Of a DNA stretch of 64,000 bases, positions 13,273-24,513 are shown one piece after another; the stretch's first letter is position 1; each line of letters starts with the position of its first letter. The notes beneath the pieces were generated by a model that had not been told where the DNA came from, made no database searches, and saw only the letters and a list, made by a program, of their open reading frames with translations. A program made the translations under genes and the position numbers. Where the stretch lies: NCBI GenBank assembly GCA_021399435.1, contig JAJTUP010000033.1, positions 496,001 through 560,000 of the forward strand, in the 5' to 3' direction. Origin of the DNA: Diaporthe sp. PMI_573. Lineage: Eukaryota > Ascomycota > Sordariomycetes > Diaporthales > Diaporthaceae.

Positions 13273-16200
13273 ACAGCCTTCGATGGGCTAAGTTGCCGGG
13301 ACATCTGCGCCTCGTTTGAGATTGGGGCAGAGTCAAGCTCCCTGATGAGTCAGCGCACCACCCCCTCATACAGGTGACGCGCTGAGGGCTGCGGGCTGGG
13401 TAGAGGAGATGAATCACCGATACGTTCAGTTGTGAACAACGGTCTCGAGGTTGATTTTTGGAATCAAAGTGGGGTGGCTCATCGAAACAGCTGAGTTCTC
13501 AGGGAAGAAGGGTAAATATGGTGATGGGGTTGGATGGGACTGCTTTGAGGTAAGGTGCGTCAGCCTTGCTGACCACCAGAGGTGGTCGGCCGTCCGAGAG
13601 ACATGGGCCCTTCTGCTGATAGCCCCAGGGTTCCGGTAGTCGCCGCGGGAGAGTGCCGCGCCCGATCGATTGCAAGGGCACGAGCCAAAAGTTCAGTCGA
13701 TACCCCCAAGATAGAAAGATAACCTGAGGATTAGGGCTCGGGATTTTGCGAGGCGTGCAGACCTTCCGTTCCAATCAGAACAGATATTTCCACAGTACCT
13801 TGCCCCGGCTCATCCATACCTCGCAGGTCTGTTGGTTCTGCCACAGCGTGCACCTAACGGGAAGTCCTGTGCGAGGCACCAGCATACTCGCTCCTGACCC
13901 GCAGCTCTCGCCTCCACGGCCTGCCCTTCGGAGACCACCTACTTGGACCCGAGGCTTGGACGGGGCCAAGTTGTCGCGGGCTGCCCGGCTCCGCCGTGTT
14001 TACGAAAGATGACAGATGGTGAGGATCCCGCAAGCCCAGACAGTTGAACCTTGGTCCAGTCTCGGAGTCTGTCTGCTTGATCAGCCTGGGCAGTGAGGAG
14101 TCATTCTGGACAGTGTTTAGGTGGACCTGAAATCTTTTTTCACAGGGTTGACAGGTTGCTCGCCCTCGACCAATGAGCAAGAGCTTCGCCAATGCCTCCG
14201 AGGATGCAAGCTAGGTGGACCACAAATCTGCCTCGCTACCATTCCATGGCTATGCTGCTCTGGATGAGGCGAAGAAGATCGTGCAACTGGAAGAGAGCAC
14301 GAGACCGTTCTCTTTGAGGCTACAAAGTCATATTGACGCACTTGGGGTCACAATCCATGGGCCTTCGCGGACTTTCTCCTCGAGCCACCCCGAGCAGACA
14401 CTGGGGCAACATGACCTGCTTCGCCATCGAGTCAGTTCTGAAATGGCATAGCATCTCTGAGGGACTTGGGGGAAGAACGAGAGATGCCTGGAAATTTACA
14501 ATCACCCACTGCCTTTCCACCACCACTGACCTAACCAGGGTAACAGCAGCTGATGATCAGCAGAAGCATGGCTACGAGGCCTTGGTTTTTCCAGCATGAC
14601 TTTTGTTGTTTCCTAAACTTGGTGGTGTTGAGGGATCCCAAGTGGATCTGTCGGTCCACTTTGTGCTTGGCCAATTGAGCCCTGCAAGATCAGATCATGA
14701 GCATGTTCTGCCTTGCGACTTCAGCTCTTGATATCATATGCTATGATGCTTGTCGTTTTCCGGATCCTTCCAGTCCTGCTACCACTAGTAGATACTACTC
14801 TCACCTCCCGCCCCTGATCCTGTTCTGGTCAAGCGGCAGCAACACCGGCACTGCAGTCAGACATAACAAGCTCAGTATCAGTTGATTGCCGCGGGCGCTT
14901 ATTGTGCAACCTGTCAGAACGCCAACCCAGCTCTTTTTAGACCAGGGGTAAATTCCTCCAGCTCAACGCCACCCAACAGCCTTCCTGCTGTACTACGCCT
15001 GGGTTGCTGGCCCCCACCCTGTTCCCGAAGGAATGGTTTTCCTCCTCTCGGCTGGTCTCCCGATCCAGAGGCCCGGCCCACCCTCTTCAGCCCTACTGCG
15101 CTACCTGAGCCCTACCAAGAGCTTACCGGGCCTGCAGGCTTACATGCCGGCATGCCGCCCCTGCAGGGTTGATGTAATTCGACATTCACCAGCGGTGCGG
15201 TCACGGACTCAACGTTCTAAGACGAGGCACTCTTTGTCTCGTTTTAACCACGATGAAATCACAAAGATGACCAATCCCACACAGATTTGTCTGCTCATCG
15301 CTCGGTAGAGACATGCCTTGCTGGTTTGGGAAGACTCATCTGCCTCGGCTTAGTCCCGGCTCTGCCGCGATCCGTGCAGAATCGGCGAGAGAAGCGCCAG
15401 TGTCAGCGATGAGCATAGGGAATCGTCTGCGTTTGTCCGGCTTGGTTTTACGCTTCGTCTCTCCTCCCTCGTGGGGGTCGACAATGCTGTTGCTCGAATT
15501 CGCGGAATTCTAGATGCTTTACGCCAGGCGGCCCAGGCAATGACGTGAGACGCGCCTAGGCCCCATCGACGGCTCTCCACAACGCGGCAGACTCCTGGCC
15601 CGCACAACAGTGCAGATCGTGCGCATTGCAGGCAGAGCATACCTACTGCGCAGCACACGGCAGTCTGAAATCCCTGTTCGTGGCACGTGCCGCCCGCAGT
15701 GCTGGGTGGGTGAGGGTCTGGCCTTAGGCAACAGAATAAACAGAACAGCGAATTCTGGGTTGAGCCCCTCTAAGCCTCACCGACGTTAGTGCTGCATCCT
15801 GAAATGGCACCTCACCGTCCACCCACCGAGGCGACCCCCTGAGTTACACGGGGCCGGGAGTCCCACAGCAGACGCAGGCCACCCTCCAGGAAGCATCCGC
15901 CGCATTTGGACCACCTCAGAACTGGGCTCTCTTGGCCGCAGGCTCACACTGCCAATTCTGGGAACTTGGAACCCCACTCCCAGGCCCCATTCAGGACACC
16001 TTGGAGGGAATCATCAACTCGGCCTAGCAGGCATCGAATGCAACAGCCGAATCCACCTCCACTGTGTCCAGCCCCCAAGAACGGCTCCTGTAAACGGCCT
16101 CATCCTGCTAGGCGACTCTCAAAAGAAGGTTTGGCTTGACAGTGGTGGGGAAGAGCGTGAGACTCGCAGACGTCTTCCATTGTCCCCTTTGTCATCCGTT

Positions 16201-16662
16201 CTGATTCCTTCAGGATGGTCACCCCGTCGATGCGGATTGGTGATGGTCGTGTTCTAGCTGTGTGAGTATCTGGACTTACGAAATGGCTGTCATCACGGTC
16301 CTTCTAGGAGTCGAGTTACATCGTCCAGGATGGCGGAGCCAGCGACCAGAGTGTCACCATGAACAGTCCCCTTCAGGAGTTGACAATGTTCGAGATTTTG
16401 GAGACACCAAGATGGCATTGCTAGGTAGCAGTTTAGGGGCTGTCTTCGCTGGGTTGACTTGGGATATAAGACGCGCTTGGGATCTAGTCATGGTGGACTT
16501 CAGATGGCCAGATCATCGTAGAGCATTTCATCCGTCTCATACCCGTTGACCGTTGAGATATAAGAGTCTATCACCTCACCTGAGAACAAGCGAAATTAGC
16601 CAAATCACCAGGGCACAATATCAAGCACTTGTTTCTGACCTCCAAGAGCGAAATTGGCCACG
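13273..16662. other. Non-coding stretch, no gene recognised
   Basis: Several short frames exist but none has a family resemblance, signal peptide or plausible intron structure. Base composition is near even. No tRNA was recognised by eye, though a covariance-model scan was not possible. Confidence 0.45.
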
Positions 16663-17112
16663 ATGGGGATTCACACCAACGCCTTCGGTGCCCCGAGCAC
16701 CCAGACTTTCCAGGCTGTCAACGGCCTCGAAGCCAAGAAGTCGGTCTACGCTGCGCAGAAACCCTCCAGGGGTAGCTCAATCAACGCCGACACAGTTGAG
16801 ATCCGCCTGCTCATCGGTGGGAAACCAGCCATCATCACCTTGCCCCGTCCCCAGCCGCCCCCCAGTCCTCGCCCACGCCCTCGCCCTGGGCCAGTCCGCC
16901 CGCCGCCGGGAGTGCCAACCCCGCCGCCGACGCCTCGCAGGCCGGCTGACGGGGCCCCGGCGACGGACAACAGAGGCAAGCTCGGCGGAGAGCCCGGGTT
17001 CGTCACCTTTCCACGACCCCAGCCGCCCCCCAGTCCTCGCCCACGCCCTCGCCCCGGACCCGTCCGGCCGCCTCCTGGAAACCCCACTCCGCCTCCGACG
17101 CCTCGGCGATGA
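16663..17112 (+). CDS. Hypothetical proline-rich protein with two tandem repeats
   Basis: An intronless frame of 149 residues beginning at an ATG (context CCACGATGG). The first 60 residues are ordinary in composition (MGIHTNAFGAPSTQTFQAVN, then a Lys/Ser-containing stretch). A repeat of about 33 residues follows twice, at residues 61-93 and 117-149. Each copy holds PRPQPPPSPRPRPRPGPVRP followed by a PPPG..TPPPTPRR tail. The repeat is nearly identical at DNA level (98 bases, offset 168), so it is young or homogenised. There is no signal peptide or membrane segment. The function is unknown. The GC-rich repeat also leaves the other frames open on both strands, so coding is not proven. Confidence 0.45.
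   Translation: MGIHTNAFGAPSTQTFQAVNGLEAKKSVYAAQKPSRGSSINADTVEIRLLIGGKPAIITLPRPQPPPSPRPRPRPGPVRPPPGVPTPPPTPRRPADGAPATDNRGKLGGEPGFVTFPRPQPPPSPRPRPRPGPVRPPPGNPTPPPTPRR
16843..17108. repeat. 98-bp direct repeat, two copies
   Basis: Copies at about 16843-16940 and 17011-17108, separated by 70 bases. They share long identical runs, for example CAGCCGCCCCCCAGTCCTCG, and differ mostly at third-position-like sites in the + frame that encodes the proline-rich protein. That pattern mildly supports coding in that frame. Confidence 0.8.
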
Positions 17113-17691
17113 TTCAATCTTGTACGAAGTTGGCTGTGTTGTCCAGAATGGCCTGGAAATCTCCCGGCCTTCGATGGAAGCATGGCCGTACCGGTCTATT
17201 CTGTTTCTTTCGGAAAATTGCATAACGAGATGCATCACTTGGTCTTTGCTTTAACGTCTGCACCCACATCCTTTCCCCCGACTTTGTCCTCGGAGATCTG
17301 GATATTCCTTTGGCCGTTTCTTTTCCTCGGGCGGTTTTTGACTCATTGCGATGAACACCTTTCCTTGTTTCCTATGTCATGGCCCTGAGGAGCTTTTGGG
17401 GAGGACACAGGTGTCTTGTTTTATTTTTCAAGCAGTGGAGGGCATGGGAAGCAAAGTGGACATGCTATATGTGGCGAACTGTGTAAACAACGCGGGCGGC
17501 TGTTTCCATTTCCATTTCCATTCCTTCTCCTTCACACACTCACCGTTTTGCTTTCAAGAACACTCTGGCTCACGCCTCGTATCCTGCATTTCTCTCATTC
17601 AATACCCCGGCAACATCAAATCTAGGCATTAGACTCTAGAATAAACAAGACATCCTGCTACAAAAAGAACTGACCCCGCTTCAAAGACTGG
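17113..17691. other. Non-coding stretch
   Basis: A gap between the proline-rich frame and the 3' end of the fasciclin gene. Nothing recognisable except CATTTC repeats near 17505-17523 that look like simple sequence. Confidence 0.5.
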
Positions 17692-18086
17692 TTATAGCAC
17701 ACCAAACGCATCTAACAAGCCAAAGCCGAGCAAACCAATTGCGCCTGCGAGACCTGTGCACTTGGGGGCAAGCGCTCCAGCACCACCATTGGGAGTTGGG
17801 AGCGGTCGCCTGGTTGTTGGAAGAGTGGTCTCGCAAGTCGTACACGGCAAGGCGCTCGTGAACGGGACCGGGATCCTGTTCCCCGTCGATGTGCTTCCCG
17901 AGAGTTCAAATGCAGGGGCCTGCTTTCTCATGGCGGGTATTGGGTGGGCGCCTGCCTCTGCAGGGTTTAGAACGTCACCGAGCATATGAACCACGCCAAA
18001 ACCTATGAGTATATCCGGATCGACGATCTGGCCAGATACAACGTATCGATTGTTTCCCGCCACCGTTAGTGATATGTGTGAGTCAC

Positions 18087-18172
18087 CTGCTACGGTTCCT
18101 AAAGTGATGCATTCTAGAACATTCCAAAACATGAAAGAAGGGGATCCGTAAAAGGAAATGAATGGTACGAAC
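18087..18172 (-). repeat. Intron of the FAS1 gene, paralogous copy B
   Basis: An 86-nt intron (donor GTTCGT, acceptor GTAGCAG) whose 3' half is nearly the same as that of the upstream intron at 18588-18671. Shared blocks include TCTTTCATG, AGAATGC, CACTTTAGG and CCGTAGCAG in the same order and spacing. The flanking exons of the two FAS1 domains are far more diverged than the introns. Confidence 0.7.
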
Positions 18173-18587
18173 CGGTGATGTTCTTCCCGTCGAGGGTCGG
18201 CCATGTTGTGTCGTTGACGAGGTCGATGCTGTAGAGCAAGGTGGGAACAACGTGGAACTTCATCACGTCCGCGAGCTCCGACGTCGACAGGGTGGAGAGG
18301 GCTCCAGACGTACGCTGAAATGCTGCATTGTTGGGTGCGAAGATGGTGACTTCCTTGGACGTTAAAATTTGCTCGGAAAGCTTGGTCTCGTATAGAGCAC
18401 CAAGAAAAGCGGTGAGTGGAGTATAGTCGCGGCATATCTGTACCAGGTCTGGAGGCGGCATCATCACTGTGTCGATAATCTGTATCAGCCCGTCGGAGAT
18501 TTTCATGTCTCCCTCGAGAAGGGTGGAGCGTCTGTCGGCTCCAGAAGTGAAGACCACCTCGTCTTCTGACTGCCGGTTGATAATGAC

Positions 18588-18671
18588 CTGCTACGGCGCC
18601 TAAAGTGTCGCATTCTGGAATTGCAAAGCATGAAAGACGGGTTTTTTTGACAAGAGAAGAATGCTGCTTAC
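18588..18671 (-). repeat. Intron of the FAS1 gene, paralogous copy A
   Basis: An 84-nt intron (donor GTAAGC, acceptor GTAGCAG) sharing sequence with the intron at 18087-18172. It sits at the equivalent place in the first FAS1 domain. Spliced as seen, it changes phase, so this copy may have damaged the gene or its ends may have shifted. Confidence 0.65.
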
Positions 18672-19086
18672 AGGGTCCGGGCGACAAATGGAACGCCCTC
18701 CTCAGTAGTACTGACAGAAACAATGTCTAGGAAAATGTGATACCGGAGAGTGTTGACCGGCTGGACATCATCGCTGGGATTCTAGTCTGCGAGTTTCTCG
18801 AAGGCTTCATTGTCAGGTATGAGGAAGGTCGCGCCCATGAAGGGGAGCCTGTCGAGGCCTTCCGGGTGAGCCTGTACCAAACATCAATTTAGAGATTCTA
18901 AAGCCACGGAGACAAGTTTTTCCAAGAGCCATCAAGCCTTACCTTGATGATATCGTAGAATGTTGACACATTCTCGTGGCTGGAAAGGAAAGCGTCCAAG
19001 TTGTTGTGGGACCCAATTTCACCAAGGACGAGGCGTCCGAGGCTCAACGGCATGGCCAGGAGGTAAAAAGCAAGTGTCTCGTGCAT

Positions 19087-22000
19087 GATGATGGGGATAA
19101 TGCCTGTGCGTCCAAAATGTATATTTAAGTAGCTTTATGGAAGTGCTTGCAACTACTGTCTGGAAGATGCTGAACTTCGATGGGAGAAGATGAACGTGGT
19201 CGGAATTCAATGTTGTTTGAAAAACAGGTTCAGGACGATGAGCCAACCTTTTGGCTGGAACCTGGACTGTGCAGAAGGCGCGAGTGGAGCTTAGAGACTG
19301 CAGTCATGATGCAATTCTGCCTGCCTGACGTGCAAGCTTTTAGCCAGACGAGTGTCCGTATTGCGACTTCCGTACTCGCTTGTTGTGCCACATCCGAGAT
19401 GTCAACATCGTTGCGGCAGAACTGGTTAATTTTTCACTAGTCGGCCACAGCATGTGTGTGTGTAGTGGAACGCCTGTACAGCGATTGATGCCAACGTCCT
19501 GTTGAATCGGCCTTCTGTGGAGAGACCTCCTAGAGATGAACTCCCATGTGGTGACCTCCTGTGATAAGAGTAGATAACTTCCTAGAGAATGAACTTCCAT
19601 TGAATAACCTCCTACGGGATAATAACGGGGTCCAAGGGGCGAGCCAGAGGGGCTCTACATTGACATCATGCGATTTTTGAAGACATGGCTGCGTTGCTAT
19701 AACAATGTACGTGACGTACGACACAATGAGGATCCTAGTACGATTTCCACGAGTCACAAATCTAGGCTTATGTAACAGCAACATTACTGTGCTAAAACCT
19801 CAGTACAGCGTCAATTTGGGCTCTCTTCAATCTGGGCTTTGGCTCTGCCGCGAGTACCTCCGATGCGTCTCTAGGCACTCCGCAGCTGCATACAGCCCGC
19901 AACAGTCTCAAACACCAATGTGTAACTTGCAAAACCATAACACTTCTGATGTTATATACTTCGAGCCTTCGTTCCAAAAAGACTCGACGGGACGATGTCT
20001 AGACAGTCCCCTGGTGTATTTGGGCACTCATGTAGGCTCTCGATAGCTCTGAAATTTGTACTAGAAGTATAATTACGATGCCTTCCAGCTACATGACCCA
20101 GAATTGAGCAAGGGTTTTGCCAAGTGTTCAAAGAGATTGGTCGCCCGGATTGGCTGCATTGATTACGGTCTTCGTCAACAGCACACTACTAAAATTGCAA
20201 TGATAAAGGCTAAGCAGACTATTTAATGGGCTATAAACATTGTGTTAGCAAAGCGTGGATGGATATCAGCCTGTGGCAGTGGAGACCTGCATGTGTAGTG
20301 ATTGTGTTGACTGAGGCTGAAACTAGAACGTCCCTCCCGCCCACACGAAGGGCAGCAATGTTACTAATAGGACGGCCAGTGCCTTAATTCTTGCTGTTCA
20401 ACACATCAGGGCTCGTCCACACAGATTGGGCCCTCTTGCAGACTTCAACGTGCCTCCACCAACGGTCAGACCTAACGGTCTTGGGAAAACCAGCATATCC
20501 ATTTTTCCACTGTGGTTTCCGGAGAAGAACTGCAGTGACTTCTCTTCGAGGAGAGGGTTGTAAGGCCACGGTATATCACATTGTTTTAGAAGACTGTTTT
20601 CGAGGAAGGCTCGGCCATGATAAGCTTTTCGACATGGAGGACAACCATGCCCGAAATATTGGTGAACACGTTGAAAGCCCATGCGCCGATGTCTGAAAAT
20701 TTTGGTTTTCAGGAGGGCACTAGATTCATTATTGAGCCGACCGAAACACAGCCTGGAGGCCCTGAGAAAGAGGACAAGCCAAGGTACAGATGTGGCCGAA
20801 ACATAGTGAACAGCTACCGCACGAGCCCATCAAGGAGGCTGGTTCTTTCTGTGCTGCGCAGGTTCAAGCCATGCAGTGGTTTCGTCGTATCCAGGGTGAC
20901 TGTAATTGATGGTGTTAATATTAGGCCTGAGGATGATGACGGTGAGGACTGATCGGAAGCGGCTATTCAAGTCCATCGGGTCTGCCAAGAAGAACTGTCT
21001 GCACTGAGCAGCTTATTGGGCTCATCTGGATGAGGGTCGCTGCGGCGATTGGCAATATTTGAAGGGGGCTCAGCAGCAACTCAAACAGTATCAGCGTGAG
21101 GGCCGGGAGCTATCAAGGGCTCACAAGCTCCAAGCTCCACAGATATTGATATTGTTGAAGATTGAGGCAAACGAAGAAAAGCCGGGGAACAATTTTTCCA
21201 TCCCCATCTCCATCTCAAAGACTGTTGGTGACACCTCATAGGAACCTCTTGGCCTCACTGCATACTTCACAATGACAACTCGGGGATGGCGGCCGAGAAG
21301 CCGGGCGAGGCGATCGCGATGCCCGCTTTTGGGCGGGTAGGACGACAAGACTGTGTATATGGACAAATCTTCGGGATGATGCAGGAGGTTACGTGCTCGG
21401 ATGTCTTGGCCTTCCGGGCGTACTTGGACCCGATCAAGGACGGTGAGGTGTCCATTGGAGCCGAGTGACAGTGTCGGTATTGCTGTTACATTCACCTGCT
21501 AGAAGTGGAACTCGCAGGTGGTATTTGATTCATTCTCACCGGGATACCATTTTTTAGGTGTTTGCATTTTGGTCATAGCATATAGAGCTAGGGTGCTGTG
21601 GTACCATACTGTGATTTGGTGGCCCATGAAGGGGGTCACTCTGAACACCATACCCCTAGTAGGTCTTCTCCTCTCAAGATCGACTATCCATGTCTTTACA
21701 AAAAAAATGGAGATTACCGCATTATCATACTGAATCACTCTTTTGGCTTCCGTATTTGCGGCCCGTCGCTGCTTTCGGGAAATCATATGCTTCACAGGGC
21801 TTCCAAACTCCTCGCCGTAGACATCGGTAAGCATATAAAAATACCTGGGTGAATTGAAGATGCAAGATGACGCTGTGCGTTCTGTGCATGTTCACATGTG
21901 TTGGCAACAACAACGTCTCAAGATGCCAGCCGCGCAATTGCCCAAATCGGAAATCGAAGGCAGGCATCGTGCAAGCGGAGTGGTCGAGGGGCCTTGCAGG

Positions 22001-22492
22001 GATGAGCCCTGTCTCGTACGCGCCTCTAAGGCTCGGCTGGTCGAGTCGGGCGGTCTGTAGTACAATATGCACCAACATCCCTAAGTAGAGGTACATAATA
22101 TGTCTTCGCTCTGGTGGCACATGCCCAGGTGGTGGGTTTTTTTTGGGGGGTTTTTTTTTGATTTCATTATTTAGATGGCAAATCCTGCATTTTGACGTAC
22201 GCCACCATGTTATCCAGATGGACTTAGTAAGTTCTCGCCCTATCATTTGTAGAGCTATATATGCACAGTCGGTTGGCCATCAGTGAGGCAGGAAAATGTG
22301 CACCGATGAACGCGCCTAAATCATATCACGAGAGCAAAAGGCACAGGCCAGCCGTCTTAGTCTCCTGTGGCGGTGGTGGCTAGTTACTCACACCCACCAT
22401 GTTCAAAATCCTCGCCTTCTCTTCTTGATTTCACTCAATCTACAACAACCTGAGCAAGCTCAACTAGACCACAACAGAGGACAGCACTCAAC
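19087..22492. other. Non-coding stretch, possibly decayed sequence
   Basis: Short frames occur on both strands but none is recognisable. Around 19510-19615 a degenerate unit resembling ACCTCCTAGAGATGAACTCC recurs two to three times. T and G runs occur at 22137-22160. The even scatter of stops and the decayed genes on both sides suggest gene remnants too worn to name. Confidence 0.4.
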
Positions 22493-23352
22493 ATGGACAG
22501 CCCAACCTCACACAACTACTCTGCTCAGCGGCGGCCACCTCGCCCCAACAGGACTTCCTCCTCTACGGCCAACGCCTCCGGCACCGCCTCCGCCGAAGAT
22601 CCTTTCACCGATCGCTCTGCGAAACCATCACAACCAGTATCAGACCCCTTCGCAAGCTCCCAACGGATTGTTCATCAGTATTGGTATTGCGGGAATTTTG
22701 ATCTGGGACGGCCTTCGCAACGTCGTTGAGCATAAGTACTGCCCAGTTTTGAATGAGAACTGGGCCAACGGATTGGATTTCTGGGAACCCGAACCAAAAA
22801 TTGGCGGATTTGGGTGAGTAGCATATGCTGTGTATCTGAAATGCTTCAAGGCAACTGACAGTCTTGACTCTTCAACAGCAATGGGGAGTTCGACGAAACC
22901 AGGGCAGAAAATATTAAATTCAACAATGGCAACTTGCGCATCAAGGCAACCATACAAGTTGACGACGAGCTCAGGACCTTCACCAAGAACCAAGAAACGG
23001 AAGAGCAAGGCATCCAAGCCCCGGTATTTTCTGCGCGCATCAACACAAAGAGCAGTGCATCGATCAAGTACGGTCGAGTCGAAGTTGTTGCCAAGATGCC
23101 CAAGGGTGACTGGCTCTGGCCCGCTATCTGGATGATGCCGGTCAACGACAACTAGACAACTACGGGCCTTGGCCAGCTTCCGGCGAGATCGACATCGCTG
23201 AATCCCGTGGCAACAACCACAGTTACTCCCAGGGAGGCAATAACGTCGTATCATCTACGCTCCACTGGGGACCTGAGCACGACACCGACAGGTGGTGGCG
23301 AACATCCAAGCAGCGAACTGCCAGGCACAGCGTCTACTCTGCAACAATGTGA
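22493..23352 (+). pseudogene. GH16 glycoside hydrolase, frameshifted and 3'-truncated
   Basis: Pieces of a type II membrane-anchored GH16 beta-glucanase-like enzyme lie in order. They are a Ser/Pro-rich cytosolic N-terminus from 22493, an anchor (GLFISIGIAGILIWDGL) in another frame, then KYCPVLNENW and GGFG. An intron follows (22814-22878), then a good GH16 core including KMPKGDWLWPAIWMMP. The active-site motif GEIDIAES near 23187 is intact. Three faults are visible: a frame change before the anchor with part of the usual linker lost; an 8-bp direct duplication GACAACTA at 23147-23162 that adds a TAG and shifts frame; and loss of the C-terminal half of the domain after 23352. It cannot make the normal enzyme. 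Confidence 0.85.
23147..23162. repeat. 8-bp tandem duplication in the GH16 pseudogene
   Basis: GACAACTA occurs twice without spacing. Removing one copy restores the GH16 reading frame across MMPVND into YGPWPASGE. Eight bases is the target-site length of hAT transposons, whose excision often leaves both copies behind. Simple slippage is the alternative. Confidence 0.75.
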
Positions 23353-23627
23353 TGGGGATGAGCAGAGCGATCAATGTCGTTGTTGAACCCCAGCCTCATG
23401 AAATGCTTCTAGTTTGCGGACTGGCAAGAGGGTCTGCTTCTCGCAAAGTTTAATGGAGCTCATTACCGGTAACCTTGCACATTCAACCAGCTTTTGACCG
23501 CCTCTTGAGTTTTTCGCCTTCTGCTTTCCTGTGTACGCGCATTCTCCAGGCAAACTATATGAAAATTTATTTTTAGAAGAAAAGGTTCAAAAGGAAAAAA
23601 ATATAAAGAAACATCGGCCTCGCCGCC

Positions 23628-24164
23628 ATGCGCTACCACGGCGACCAGATAAGCTTCTTCGGCTGCCTCTTAGAGAACTTCAAGTGGATGCTCCTTCTGG
23701 CCATCTTCCTCAGCGGCCTTAGCCTTCACGTCTCGCAGGCTATCCTGTCCCACATGTTCGAGATCGACATGACCTGGGGCGCGACCAGCAAGGAGGCTGA
23801 GTTCTCGAACTTCTGGATCGAGGTCCCGAGGGTCATCAAGAAGGTACGTAATTGCCTCGTAGCCCAACCCAATGCCATCTTTCGCCCCCGACCCTCCCCA
23901 AGAACTAATACTGTCATCCGCTCCTGACAAGGCCCTATCCTGAGATTCGAGTCGTTGACGTGTCTTTAAATGCAGTTCCGCTACTCTATGATCTTCTCTC
24001 TTACTGCCATCATTACGATGATTATCATGGCCGTCGCACCTTTCGTGCCTTACAACTGGCGGATCACCGACTTCGTGGCCATCTTGCCCATGTCGACGGT
24101 CGCGGTCTCCCATATACTCTTACCTATCGCCTTGAACCCCGCCCTGATGACCTTTTCTTGGTAA
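23628..24164 (+). pseudogene. C-terminal fragment of a family 2 glycosyltransferase
   Basis: Two exons (23628-23843, 23976-24164; 132-nt intron, phase 0) encode 134 residues. They match my recollection of the C-terminal membrane part of fungal GT2 (cellulose/chitin-synthase-like) proteins: YHGDQISFFGCLLENFKWM, a membrane span, SHMFEIDMTWGAT, and two more spans ending in LPIALNPALMTF. The catalytic GT-A domain (D,D,D, Q..RW) is absent. Upstream of the ATG lies AT-rich non-coding DNA, so the gene is cut off at its 5' side. Splice sites and frame are intact, and the ATG has a GCCGCC context, so a short membrane protein might still be expressed. It is best read as a remnant, next to the broken GH16 gene. 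Confidence 0.7.
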
Positions 24165-24513
24165 ACTCTTCGCCGCATATTTGCTCCGAATCAGAGGCAA
24201 GCCGTACTATGAAGTGGTGATCGCCCAATGGAGTTGCGAATGTCTATAGGAATTTTCTACGACTTCCCAGCTTCTTTGACAGATTATAAAATTGAAAATT
24301 TATTCATGTCAAGACTGCTCGGATGCCATGAAGTTGGGTTTGCATACCAGTAGTAGTACGTGGCCAGGATGGGTTATGACGGCACTTGCTTACGACTAAT
24401 AAATAGTACAGTAAACCCAGAAGCCCCTTTCTTTGTGTCACATTCAAGTTGTTCACAATCCAAGGCAAGGGATGAATAAAAGAATTTCGCTCTTAAATCA
24501 CAAGACCCCGTCC
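24165..24513. other. Intergenic
   Basis: A convergent gap between the GT2 remnant (+) and the UstYa-type gene (-). It is AT-rich, with nothing else recognised. Confidence 0.5.

Larger units (their letters stand above)
17692..19086 (-). pseudogene. Fasciclin (FAS1) domain GPI protein, probably broken
   Basis: Read on the minus strand: signal peptide (MHETLAFYLLAMPLSLGRLV) from 19086, then FAS1 domain 1, FAS1 domain 2 (EVTIFAPNNAAF, later GVVHMLGDVLNP), a Pro/Thr linker and a hydrophobic GPI-type tail. Exons appear to be 19086-18943, 18871-18672, 18587-18173 and 18086-17692. Fasciclin proteins are extracellular adhesion proteins. Two defects are visible. A TAG lies in frame in domain 1 (just after FEKLAD, near 18778-18783), with no donor available to splice it out. 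The third exon does not keep phase with the second, and about 14 residues of the domain are missing at that junction. The stop is one C-to-T change from CAG. A shorter protein starting downstream could still be made, so decay is likely but not proven. Confidence 0.7.

Noticed and set aside
16553..17254. Alternative 233-residue + frame and a 145-residue minus frame over the proline-rich repeats
   Set aside because: Their repeats are less regular in residue pattern, and base differences between the two DNA repeat copies change residues more in these frames.
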